From the NCBI GenBank assembly GCA_010909725.1, contig JAACMV010000018.1:886001-950000 (forward strand): DNA of 64,000 nt. The letters run 5' to 3'. Under the pieces are notes generated by a model. The model was given only the letters and a program-made list of their open reading frames with translations. It did not search any database and was not told the origin of the DNA. Made by a program: the position numbers and the translations under genes. Origin of the DNA: Picochlorum sp. 'celeri' (Eukaryota; Chlorophyta; Trebouxiophyceae). Shown here one piece after another: positions 1-11,163 of the stretch. The first letter of the stretch is position 1; every line of letters starts with the position of its first letter.

Positions 1-1152
1 TATGAGCAGACATTGTGGAGAACGGCTGCTAATGTTTTCTTGAGACTCGTTCCTGTTGGAGTTACTGCGGTAGATGCGGTCAATCGGAGAAAGGAGCGTG
101 CGGAAGATGAAGATGAGATGAAGATAAGGGATAGGGCATGGTTTTCTCTGTCCAATGCGCTCTCAAAATTTCTCCTGGGGTCACACACTCAACCTGCTCC
201 TGAATTTGAGACAGACTCGAGAATTCCCACCACAGCTGGGCCATCCCTGGATCCTTCCAAGGAATCGGGAGAAGATGCGGATTCTATTCCAGTGATTCCG
301 TATGTGTCCAGTACAAAGAGCAAAAGAAAGGGCAGGCTATTCTCACTCCGTGCACACCAGGATCCATCATCACCCCATGATGCCCAGGAGCATAATGTCT
401 TGCCTCCAGAATCGAATGGATCCACCGAAAAGACAGTAAATGACGCTAGAGATAAAGCAGATTATGATTTGGATCTTAGAATGTTGGATTGTCTGACAGA
501 TGACATTTTAACGGCTTGTGGAACAGCAAGTCAGCCAGCAATTGATGGATTGATTCAGATCATTGAGCAGGGCATTAAACCACCAAAAGACAAACAAATG
601 CAAGGATCATCAAATCAGGCAAACTTTGGCCTGATTTGCATCCGCAAAATGTATGTTTTATGTAGTAGAGGGACGAGTAACAGCAAACAACGGGTCGGTG
701 ACGAAGATCAGATGCTGTATGAGGAGGTATCACGTGTACGAAACCATGTTGCTACATGTGCTTTGCCTCGTTTTCTGAAACAATGCCACGAAACGATCTT
801 GGAATTTTCGGAAGAATCACAATATTCACATTTGGGTGATCGACCAGTGGAGAGGCCGAAACTGGAAGAGATTATATGCATCCTGGAAGTTTTAGCAACG
901 ATGACGCTGGCCCCTGGTGTCGTGGATGCAATTCTTCCTCCGGATGATCCCATGACAGAATACATCAAATTGATGAGAAAGAGGCCAGATGTTGTCAGTA
1001 GGGGTAAGGAGAGGACACATCTTCTCTTTCTCTATGATTCCTTATGTTCCCTGATCACCTGCAGAGACAGCCGGGTGCGAGAGATGGTTCGTGATGTTAT
1101 GGGTTTAGCTGGAGCTGACCTTGGAATATCACTGAATGCGGGCGTTTTGTGA
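1..1152 (+). CDS. MON2: MON2-like Golgi/endosome trafficking protein, C-terminal part (5' truncated by window)
   Basis: The frame is open from the first base (no start codon in the window; the first ATG-like position is an internal TTG), so this is the 3' end of a gene that begins to the left. About 383 residues are visible. The order of features matches the C-terminus of MON2/Ysl2, a large HEAT-repeat relative of BIG/GBF Arf-GEFs on the trans-Golgi: a helical block beginning LWRTAANVF, a charged low-complexity linker (residues ~60-150), then a helical block with LDCLTDDIL and IQIIEQGI, and a last helix pair ending in LITCRDSRVREMV. In known MON2 this region binds DOPEY partners; that role is inferred here. 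The gene ends 71 bases from the convergent TTRAY gene. The family call rests on remembered motif order, not an alignment. Confidence 0.55.
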   Translation, partial: YEQTLWRTAANVFLRLVPVGVTAVDAVNRRKERAEDEDEMKIRDRAWFSLSNALSKFLLGSHTQPAPEFETDSRIPTTAGPSLDPSKESGEDADSIPVIPYVSSTKSKRKGRLFSLRAHQDPSSPHDAQEHNVLPPESNGSTEKTVNDARDKADYDLDLRMLDCLTDDILTACGTASQPAIDGLIQIIEQGIKPPKDKQMQGSSNQANFGLICIRKMYVLCSRGTSNSKQRVGDEDQMLYEEVSRVRNHVATCALPRFLKQCHETILEFSEESQYSHLGDRPVERPKLEEIICILEVLATMTLAPGVVDAILPPDDPMTEYIKLMRKRPDVVSRGKERTHLLFLYDSLCSLITCRDSRVREMVRDVMGLAGADLGISLNAGVL

Positions 1153-1223
1153 TGGCTACAGGATTTTGATTTGAACACATACGTATTTATACATATCTAT
1201 ATACTGTATATTAATTTTTAGAG

Positions 1224-4200
1224 TCACGCAAATTCTGCAATAATCTCATCTATTTCTTCCAGCGTCTGGGAAACTTCAACAATCTTGCATGTCGAATCTG
1301 TATCCTCATCGAGTGGAACGGATGAGTTTGAATCTCTTCCTTCGCAAGATGAGAACAGTTTCTGAAGTTTTGCAGGATCCACAGATTTTACTTGTAGGTC
1401 ATTGCTTTCCATCGATCCGAGAATCATCAGTAAAATTTCGTTTGCCCACGCGTGGTTCCCAGCTTTGATGTTCAGCTCTGCTGCACGAGCTTGACAGACG
1501 AGTTGCATTTTCATCTCCAATGCCAGACCTGCTGCATGCCTTGCCAGGCGTGCTGCAAGATCAGTATCCGATTTAGAAGCTTTGAGCATGAATTTCGCAG
1601 CTGCATACTCACTGACACATCTTCTGCGGAAATCTTCATTTTCAGGTGCGAGATTCATCTTTGAGAAGGCTCTGCCGAATTCTCTGCTGGCCTTTTGCCA
1701 TGAGGATGCCAAGAAATGCTTCGAGGCATTTTCATGATATTTTTCAGACTCTGGTGGAATAGCAGCTAATGAAGCAGATGGTTGCCCTGAGTTCACATCA
1801 CCTTCATCGAAATCGAGCAGACTGCTTTCACCAGTCTGGAGAATTTCTTCATTATCTACCTTGTCTACATGTGTTTCTGGTGATGCAAACAATGCCTCAA
1901 ATTCGTTCCAACCTGAAAGTAGATCACTTTGAGGTACTTGCGCTGGCTGATTTTGGGGCTTCATTGGTGCAAAATACTCCTCTGGAAGGGCACCTGAAGG
2001 CTGTGGAGATATCCTTTGTGTTGAGGTTACTCCCAGCCCACTTAAAGAAGCAAAAGCATCACCGCCTTCTACCACTTCTTTCACTGGATTTTCAGACTCC
2101 TTTTCACTTAAAGAAGGCTCTGTTCCAAAATCTTCACTAGACTCGGCATCTTTTGATGACGAAAGCCCCTTGAAAGATGCCTTTGACACTTGGCCCAACT
2201 TCAACGACTTTGCTGCATCTAGCAAGGACTCGCTATCATTCACTGATTCGATTTCTTCCTTTGATTTGATTTTGAATATTAATTTATTCGTTGTGGTGGA
2301 AGCAAAATTTGCCGCCGATTCGCCGCCCATAAGACTGGACTCGTCATCAGAGCTGTAGAACTCGTCATCAATGAGCTTCTTTGAAGCAAAGAAGGCAGCT
2401 CTAGCTTCTTCCTGCGCTTTCGGAGACTTCAGAGACTCTTTAACTCCTACAGACTCGCTAACACTGGTCTCTGTGGCGGTGTCTGATTCTGGACCAGCTG
2501 TTATTACTCTTTGTACAGCATTCAGGGCACTGTCCTCCTCGTCATCAAAATCAAATTCTTCCACATGTTCAATCTCCTCCCCGGCAATTTCATCCTTAGA
2601 CTCGGTGATAATAGAGCCTGGCTTAATTGTCGCACCTGAGAAGCCGAGGTAAGATGCTAGTTTTGATTTATCAACCCTACTTATTGGATCCCCCTTGTGG
2701 CCATCATCACTGTCACTGTCCATCTCAATGCCAGGAGGAATCTCACCAGAAGCAATGGCGCTCTCATCAACTTGCAACGTAGCCTCCATGAAGGGGAGCC
2801 TATCAGATGGGGCCAGATCCCAAGATGGAAAGTTTTCAGTAGGAAGTACATCAGTTGGACTCTCATCTCCAGCAATCATTGGTTTGGCACTTTCTTGTAG
2901 TTCATAATCTTCCACAAACGGCCTTCCACCAAATTTGGTTGGGTTACTTGCTACACTGCGTCTAAATGCATCTTCATTCACTGCCAATAGATGGTTTGCA
3001 AGGAGTTCTGCCTTTCTTCCCCCTCTGGATGCATAGCGATGCAGTCCATCAAAGTCTCCTTGGAATATACACAATGCAAACAACTCTCGCCATGCACCTG
3101 CTGCCTCAAATAAATCCTTTGCATATTTAAAATGACCATAAAGCTCACAAGATCTTGCAAGAATCACCATCTTCTCGTAGAGAAGAGAGGTCTCTTCAGG
3201 GTGGTCTGGGTAGAATTCACTTTCCTCATACTCGAGCATAGTGTGTGCAACAATGCCATCCCAATCACCTGCAGCAGCTTTAAAGATCCCCCTCTTTGCA
3301 TCATTCATCTCTGGCAACTCCGAACACGAAGCAGCAGCAGACACAATGTCAGCAAATCCCAAATTAGACACTCCATCTAGTACTGATATTGGGATTTTCG
3401 TGGCACCATAACTGGACAGCAGAGATTTCAAAGATTTTTCAGCCCTCTCAAAAGATCCAGGAAGGATGCTCTTTGAGTACAGGTGCGCCCAGCCCAACAA
3501 CATCATGGGAACAGGATCCCAAGCTCGATACGACGACTCAATAGCGCCAGAAGGGTTCCTGTATGCATACAGCAGCCTATCTCCAAGTGCACCAAGAATT
3601 GACACAGATGGACCCATCATCGCACTTGCCGCGTGGACGACACTTCCATCAATACCGGCATAAAGGAACTGATCCATTGATGTTGATACTACCAGAGATG
3701 GACCGATCCAGAGACTGGACACTGGAATACCAGCATCCGCAGGTAGGAGGCATGATGAAATCAACTCTAGCTTGTCAGACAGGAACACTACCCTGTCAGA
3801 CATGGTGACTGCCAACACACATGGTATCGCCTCGTCTGCACCTTGCATATCAGAATGATATGTTCCTGCTGGATCCATCAAATTCTGCCATGCTACTTGT
3901 ATGACAGCAGATGCTGCTGGAAGTTGGTATGCAGCTTTAGATCTCAGCGATCGTGTATTGTGACTATACATTGAACTGGCTTGAGACACCTCCACCAAGC
4001 ACAATTTATTTCTCATGGTCAAAGCTAGAATCGTCTTTGGAATCTCTCGTCGCTTCACTTCGTACGCTTCCCATTCCTGCATGGCCGCTTCCTCCTCTTC
4101 ATCCGTTTCATCATCATCCGCACTATGCATTTCTGGTTTGGGCTTGGGAGGGCCTGGAATCCGAGAGACAGGGCCTCGGAAAACAGCTGCAATTATACCA

Positions 4201-6160
4201 TCTTCTATTCCATGTATGGTACTAATCATGCCTTTTGTGCCGTGGTTGGCAAGTTTGACTGTGTCGAAAATCATCAAAGACTTCCCAGAGTTTGTCAGGA
4301 CAACAGCAAGCTCATCTCTAGACCCTGCAAACACTCCATCTCTTCCTGGGAACCACCAAGATCCTGGAGATACAGCCGCCTGACTATCCAATACAGCTGA
4401 AAACTGAAAAGACCCCGCGTGTTCACCTGTCGTAATTCTGGAGAAGAGCATCCAGACACCCCTCTTGCTACTATGCGCTGTCCTCACCAACATTCTTCCA
4501 ACTTTTCCCGATTGCAACTTTGGCCTCATATATGTAGAAAGCACGCCATGTGCAAGATCGAACATTAAAACTGAATCTGGCGTTGTCACAAACGTTGAAC
4601 GCGGGAAATGCAATTCAGAGACTGTTCCATCATGAGATGCATCAGACCCTTGCAGCCAAAAGTATGGTGAGGAGTGCAACGGATGACACGGTGGTGTTCC
4701 CATCTCGTCATCACTAATAACTGATATTAAAGGTATCTTGAACGTGGATACTGCCACTGAATTATCGCTTGCAGCACTCCAAAACGCCATCATCCCAGAC
4801 TTTGGATGGATAACACTGCCAGCAACAACTGCAGTATCACTCATACCCAGCATACTTTGCGAGCTTCCTCTGCCATTACCATCCAAAGCAGCCCAGAGAG
4901 AACTTGGTATAGCGTGACACGATGCAAATGATATCCCAGTATCTTCACTAATTGTATATTTCCACGCAAAAAATCCCACATTTCCTCTTGCTTGGCACAC
5001 TGCTGCAACAGCAAGGGACCCTTGCTGTACAAATCCAAACCCTCCAACTACCCCACCGGTCCCCGTCTTCAGAACATGAATCATCCTTATTGTATTCCCG
5101 ATACTCTCTAGTATACTAATGCCACTACGCTCCGCCTCAACAACAACGATAGAGCCACCCTTTTTCTTGTCAACATGAGGAAATGCATGCAACTTGACTC
5201 GTTCTTGCGTCGCCGAGAACGGAACTCCATCAATACCCACAACAGGAATGAGATTTCCATTGCTAACTCGACAGGCCAACACGTCCCCATCAACGGTCAA
5301 CACATACACCTTGTCTGCCTCTACCGCATCCGCTGCCAACCCAACAAACACCTGCTTATTCTCAGTCTTTAATTTATACCCCGCTCGATACATATCCTTC
5401 TTTCCGTCTTCAGAACCTCTATTTACATTCATATGTATAGTCCTAACAGTCTTTTTCCCCATGGGAGAATAAAAAACTACAGGGCTGTCTCTACTCACTG
5501 AAACCGCCAGCATCCCAGAGACCAACGGCCTTCCAGCATACTTTGGCTCAGCCACTAAAAGCATCTCCTTCTTCCACGTTCTCGTTGACCAAGCAAATAT
5601 GTTTCTCTCCTGCATCACATCCATACACAACGTTGAACAATCAGACTCTAGAAACAACTATTCTCCTATTCCCACATACCCTTGTCAACAGAATCAGGTA
5701 TTCTCCATTCGCAGTGTACCTCAATTTCACTGGAGATCCATCACAATCCACCATATTTCGTCGACATCCAGAAAGAGCATCGTATTCGACAACTGCTGCG
5801 TTCGTTGCCACAGCAAGAACTTGCAGCGTTGGGTGCCAGCATAAAACAGAGCCAGCCTCGACATCACCCCCCTATATCAACATATATACACATGTTATGT
5901 AAATCCAGTGCGTCGAAGGATAAGGAAAACAACCAGGGCGATCCCTGATGTTGATCTGTCTTGAAAATACGGACCTGTACTGACGCATCGATCGATTCTC
6001 TGGGTACAAAATTAACGAGATGAGGTAATTGATCAATATCTTGTTCCAAACCTTGCATTTGTTTCGCATGACTTTGGTTTCCTGTTGGATGTTGCTGAGG
6101 AATTGTCGTGTTTGGGCGTGTTGCCCCTGTTGAATAGGCAAATGGCCTCAATCTCGACAT
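1224..6160 (-). CDS. TTRAY1: TSET complex TTRAY subunit (TWD40-1-like WD40/alpha-solenoid protein)
   Basis: Proposed exons are 6160..5975, 5871..5680 and 5657..1224, totalling 1603 residues, the length of plant TWD40-1. The N-terminal half is beta-propeller (WHPTLQVLAVA, VEYDALSGC), followed by a second propeller-like block (SLWIGPSLVVS, LGALGDRLLYAY), an alpha-solenoid (LYEKMVILARSCELYGHFKYA as helices), an acidic disordered linker (~residues 1080-1400) and a C-terminal helical domain. The order and several local motifs (PSWDLA before the linker, LPEEYFAP, final Ala-rich helices) match TTRAY of the TSET/TPLATE coat complex, which acts in endocytosis in plants; function is inferred from that. 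The first intron has a GTCCGT donor and rejoins the frame exactly. Between exons 2 and 3 the frame changes across only 22 bases (5679..5658, GTATGT...ATAG): either a tiny intron or a one-base frameshift. Confidence 0.8.
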
Positions 6161-6380
6161 TGTAATCGACCATATAAATATTTTCTTCTAATAGAGGGGT
6201 TGGCGGTGTAGTGGTTGTACATGAGGGGATACCGGCACCATCTTTTTCTTCTTAGCAATGCAGCATGTGTATCTTTTTCTTCATTCAATGATTGTGCTTG
6301 GGAATGCAGGCCTGTCTAGGCAGGCATACTGGTCTTTCACAATGGCAATGGCAAAAAAAAAAAAGGAATGTGTTACATGA
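6161..6380. other. Intergenic region between TTRAY start and TOC75 end
   Basis: This 220-base gap holds the TTRAY promoter (minus strand) and the TOC75 3' flank. It has a short A-tract near 6354-6364. I see no ORF or RNA gene. Confidence 0.5.
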
Positions 6381-8948
6381 TTAGAATCTCTCTCCATATG
6401 CAAAGAACAAGTTCCACTTGCTCTTGTTATTGTCTTTGACAGCCTCTGCTCGAAGAGCACCCAGTTTCACTCCAGCTCCCAAGGATGAGCCACGTCCTAC
6501 TCGCCTGTAATACTCTGTTGGGTTGCCAGATACTTCTTTAGAAGACCAAAGGTCATGTCCCATTTCATAGAATCCATAGAATTGTTTTCCAAAGACTGGA
6601 ACACGGAGTTCAATTGCGGCTTCAAGCATTCGTCGGCAGGCTGCCAATTCACCAATGTTGTAGCCACGGACAGAGTATGGACCTCCGAGGAGGAAACTGT
6701 CGTACACTGGGAGATCTCCAATCGTATTTCCTATGTTTGTCTGTATGACAGCAGTGATTGGAGGGGATGTGCTTCCCTTCTTTGGTTTTCGGAGCTGGAG
6801 GAACCGAGTGGCTGCAACATACATTCTGTTGAAGAATGGAGCCTTGGTTCCGATGCCAAGGCCTTGATCAACCTGCACATACATATTCAAGTATATTATA
6901 TACGACCTATAGTGCACAGTATACGCGACGAAGATCTTTTATGTGTATGTCGTCAAAAAGGTGTGCATCAGTAAAGTTTTTGGGTATACATGTACATGTC
7001 ATCAATGATGTTCTGTATGAGTTTATGTGTTCTCCTCATCTGCAACACCCACAACAAAATAAACACAACGTACCGTGAAAATATCCCTGCTTCCAATCTG
7101 CTGGCCATTCACCATGTATGTGGTGTCTCTTGTCAGAGCTCCCTGTGCGTACACCATCCTGTCTTTTCCAGTCCCACTCAATGTGGTTGGTGGTCCATCG
7201 GCAATGTACTGACCGAACGCATTTGAGCGCATTCCTCGTGGGCAGAGAGCACCATTTTCATCCAAGCACGACACTTCTTGTGCTACAAGCCCCAAAGACC
7301 CTGAGGAGTTTCTTGAATACTGCTCAGAAATGGCAATCTTACCTCCAGCTCTGTCTACCCACACCACTGGGACTTCATCTCCTGATGGTCCTGGAGTGAA
7401 TACACCACAGAGTTTTCTCGAGTTGAACACGGTACCGCTCAACTTTGTCTTCTTAGGATCATCGAGTCCGTATATGTAGGGCTGTGAGTATATCAAACGG
7501 TAAGACAAATCTTCTGATGGAGACAAAAAGTTCTTTGTGTTGATGGATGCTGCCAAGGTTGCAGCCCTGCCTCCCAAATTCCTGTGCTCGTACGTAATAG
7601 TTCCACCTGGTACTAAAGAAACGATGGATGGTCTGTTCTTTTCATTTGGTGCAACCTGCCATTCCAGTTCCAGATCAGCAGTCTGAACTGGTTTCTCCCG
7701 AACCATGACATCAACCTCAACACGAGAGGGGTCCTTTTCGTTCTGCCTTGGGAAAACCTGAACGTTATCAAAAAGATCCAATGCAAACACATTTTGCAAC
7801 GTTTTGCGACCGTCATTCATACTGTACAGAGTTCCCACTTCAACTGGGCAGTACTTCAAGATGAAGGATGCTGGAATGGAACCCTTCTTCTGGGATGGAT
7901 TGCCATCTTCATCGACATACACAACGCCCACCTTGGATGTTCTCCCCTCAACAACGTGTGCGACAACATTTCCGGTTGGCATCCCAGTGAAATGAGAAAT
8001 GTAGGACAAACCAAAGCCTCTTGCCTGATACCATCCCTCAATCACATTTTTGATTGCTGCCATTGTCTCCATTGTGAATGCTTGTCCCTTGTACGCCTCC
8101 AACTTGGCATTTGTCTCATCCACGACATTTTTTGGCAAAACCTTGGCACCTTCTACAGCAAATGTTTTGATCTCTGGATACCGCTTCTCCACAAAGTCAA
8201 AAACAACACTAAACTTGCCCTTCTTGTCTGGCAACACCTTTGCATTGACAGATTCAAACAGACCAGTGTTGTATAATTGCTTAATATCCTGACTGAGCTC
8301 AGTTCGAGAGCAAGTGAATCCAGCTTGGCAGTTCAACGATGCAAACAAGTCCTCCTCTGTGGGGATACCTTCCCCAACAGGAAGACCTTGAGCTTTGATT
8401 TCACTGCAGAAGAAACCATCTCCAGAAGCCCCACCAACATCCTCGTCATCATTGTCTTCCTCGTCTGCGTCTTCATCTTCATCCTCATCGTCTTCATCCT
8501 CATCCTCATCCTCCTCTTCCTCATCGTCATCCTCCTCTTCTTCTTCCTCATCCTCAGCAATAACGTACACTTCCTGGGCACCGGATCCATCGCCCCCTCC
8601 ATCACCCCCTTCACCTCCATTATTATTATCTCCTCCACCAATCCCTCCCATACACAGCAAAGGAATCGCCATAGAGAAGGGTGCTGCCACACCAAGCCCG
8701 AACTTGAGCGGCTCCTCACGCACACTCCCAGCAAAAGCTAATCTATCGATCCATCGATCACTTGGATGTACAGAAGAATCCATCGAATCATCTTTGCCGC
8801 ATTCACAACGAATAGCAGCCACTCGCGCTGTCCTCCTCGACACTCTGCATGGTGAGGAGGCGGACAACACCGCTCTCACCATATGCCCATTCCCACCACG
8901 CATGGAACTACTAGACGATTTACAAACTACATTGCCCGCCACAACCAT
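6381..8948 (-). CDS. TOC75: TOC75, chloroplast outer-envelope protein-import channel (Omp85 family)
   Basis: Exons 8948..7074 and 6872..6381 (201-base intron, GTACGT..GCAG) give 788 residues. The start is the only good ATG ahead of a Ser/Arg-rich plastid transit sequence. A Gly-rich stretch follows (residues ~101-123), like the poly-Gly segment that directs Toc75 to the outer envelope, then an acidic run (131-170, 37 of 40 residues D/E). Next come POTRA domains (~200-470) and the 16-strand Omp85 barrel with diagnostic Toc75 motifs: FNSRKL, VPVVWVDRAGGK, ADGPPTTLSGTG, the lid-loop motif GGPYSVRGYN, and a terminal GERF. The role is translocation of precursor proteins into the plastid. The long acidic run is unusual for Toc75 and recalls the A-domain of Toc159 receptors. 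A TATATAG-type box lies about 95 bases upstream on the minus strand (9043-9050). Confidence 0.95.
8423..8560. repeat. Low-complexity TCATCC/TCTTCC repeat encoding the TOC75 acidic run
   Basis: This imperfect hexamer/triplet tract of TCC, TCA and TCT on the plus strand encodes Asp/Glu on the minus strand. Read on the plus strand it gives a spurious poly-Ser frame. Such a tract can expand or contract by slippage. Confidence 0.85.
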
Positions 8949-9438
8949 GGTAAATATTCCGTTTCAGTCACAATCGCTGTCAATCTCCTCCAGATAATGT
9001 TCCTACTCGGAATATTCACGTCTTCTCTGGATCGATGCGGCACTATATAACCCAGATATACTACAAAATCTATAGTAGTAATAATTAATGCCTCGTGGAG
9101 GTAGAATACTCGTCTCATTGATCAAATGGTCGGCTTTTTGCTCGAGAGCAGATCTCGAGATCTCCCTACTGAGGAAGGCGCGATCCTCGCCACCCTGGAT
9201 GCCAAAGCAAAATCGAATTTAACCGATGTTCCCCCCCTCACGCGCCCTACCGCGCGTATGAAATGGAATTATATACTGTTCCGGCACCCAGAGAAGCCCT
9301 GAAATCGAGCAAAAGACACGGGGCTTGTTGTTTCGGCAATTCTGGTTTGGGTACCCGGAATTTTGGATACTCGGCACGGCTCGTTTACGCAATACTAGGC
9401 TTCAATGGATTCATTAACACATATATATAGTATATTGA
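8949..9438. other. Intergenic region: TOC75 promoter and left flank of the transposon module
   Basis: The sequence next to TOC75 has a TATA-like box at 9043-9050. A perfect 14-base palindrome lies at 9150-9163 (AGATCTC/GAGATCT). No convincing terminal inverted repeat or coding frame was found. The boundary of the transposon probably lies here but I could not place it. Confidence 0.5.
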
Positions 9439-10862
9439 TTACTTTCCGATGGTAATTTTGGTTGTTCGCCGTTTTCCTGGCCGTTCTACTACTTCAGTTT
9501 CAGGCTTGGAAGCCTGGATGACTGGCCCTTTTGCTCCCCCATTTTTCTTGCGCCCTCGCTTGCCTGCTACTGGGGTGTACTTGTTATTCTTCCCTCGTAT
9601 GTTTAAAATCTCCCTGAAGATCCCAGATATCTGACGAGTGCGTGTGCTCTGTCGAACTGTGTTCTCCTTGTTGCTCTTGCTGGTTTTCTTTATGCTCTTT
9701 GCCCTGATATTTTCTTCTGGAGCAACACGGACCAGTGACTCATGCCATCTCACAGGTTTATTTACTTCTATCACTTTCGTTGACAGGTCCTCCTGAGTTT
9801 GTCCCCCAACCCTCTGAAGAGGCCCATCATGTGGGAATACTTCCTGCACCATTATTGGCATGAGGCCATCCTGGCAAGTGCAATTCCCTCTAGAGCCTTC
9901 ACACATCACAGAACCCAACGCTATATAGTATAATATGTCACATTCTTCTGATGCTGCGAGAGAAATGTTCCTTCTCTTACCAATCAGTCTCACCTTGGTC
10001 GCAATTGGGAACTGTGTGTGCTGTCGCTCTGATGGTTCCTTGGTTGGGTTACTATGTTTTGCCTTTTCTGGGCCGCAAAGTCGATCAAGATCTCCATGAG
10101 GAACCAATATTTTGTACACCCGTTCAAAATTCCACCCTTTTGAAGTGCATTTCTTCCTCACCTTCTGTATGGCCGCTGCCTCTCTACTGGTTGTTACCTT
10201 GGGCTTTCCTGATATCTTCTCCGAACCCTCTATGAACGCTTCTTTCCATCTTGAATCGATATTTCTATTGTCCTTATTGTATCTACCGCTTTTTGCGAGT
10301 GCAAGTACGACCCGTTTGGCAATCTCATCCTGCAATATAGTATGCAACCTTAGTTGGGCGTCTATTCTGCAGGCTGGCAAAGGAACATTCGTACCTCCTT
10401 AAGCCATTCTTCGAATGGCTGATTCTGACTAACCGACTCTGCAGGTTCTGCGACTATCTGAATATCTTTGCCTGTAGCAACAGGTACCTCAGCTGGCAAA
10501 GGTGCACCAGCAGGGAAGGGAGGCAAGTGGTCGATGTGCGCAGTGTCAGCAAAGTTTATTTTCCCCTCTTGTATTAGCTCGAGATATTTTAATCTGCACT
10601 GATACTTTACCAGTTCAACCTCCTGACTCAACGTGTCCTGCTTACCATCCGTGGCAGTTGGGATGGACATCACAACGGCTGTCACGTGCACCTGGTAATG
10701 ATCAACGCAAGTAATTAATGAGCGAATAGTCATATTTATATACTTTACAAGGCTTTTCACCACATCTGTGTGGCATACGTACCAGGGGATACCCAACGTC
10801 CAACGTCAACAACGCATTCGGTTACTCCTGAGAACCTACCCCAGGTGCTGTATTTCTGCCCT
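9439..10862 (-). CDS. Accessory gene of the CACTA-like element (unknown function, basic C-terminus)
   Basis: Three exons can be traced: about 10862..10783 (5' end uncertain), 10678..10395 and 10329..9439. The last two join in phase across a 65-base GTACGA..GCAG intron; the first joins across GTACGT..ACAG in phase. The product, about 415 residues, begins with a small beta-rich part (TWGRFSGV, VDVGRW), then a helical part (FEEWLKE-DEIAKRVV, LALAKSGRYNKDN), a Cys/His segment near CEGSRGNCTC, and a Lys/Arg-rich tail (KRGRKK, GKRRTT) suited to nuclear or DNA binding. I do not recognise the family. Its position, divergent from the transposase with a shared upstream region, suggests the second protein of the element (analogous to TnpA), but a host gene remains possible. 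Confidence 0.55.
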
Positions 10863-11163
10863 TCGCGGTTAATAATATATTTATATGATATAAATAAGTA
10901 AGTTTATGTCGCCCGTGGGGGTTGACACCCGTCCAATATGGACTCTGTCAGATGGTAGATCTGCTTCTGGACTTGTCGAAATTTTGACAAGTCCTCCGGG
11001 GATGCACTCCGGTCGCTCCCTGAGTAAGTAGATCGGGTTGAGCCGATGTCTCCAAAATCGGGGACAATATCGATATATGGTAATTACCAATACAAATATT
11101 CGACGGAAAGTTCAATGTATGGTACACGTGCTAGGTTTGCAAATTTGAACCAGTTTGAAAAGC
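10863..11163. promoter_or_regulatory. Shared divergent promoter region of the transposon genes
   Basis: About 300 bases lie between the 5' ends of the two divergent genes. The region contains a perfect hairpin (10969-10994) and several related GGGGACA/TTTTGG-like words. In CACTA elements the accessory protein binds short motifs near the promoter and ends; that role here is inference. Confidence 0.4.
10969..10994. repeat. Perfect 9-bp inverted repeat (GGACTTGTC / GACAAGTCC) with an 8-bp loop
   Basis: The two arms are exactly complementary and lie in the intergenic region between the divergent transposon genes. It could be a protein-binding operator or a structural element; either is inference. 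Confidence 0.8.

Noticed and set aside
8395..8997. Plus-strand ORF with a poly-Ser run
   Set aside because: It is the antisense of the TOC75 acidic tract; the other strand encodes an unmistakable conserved protein.
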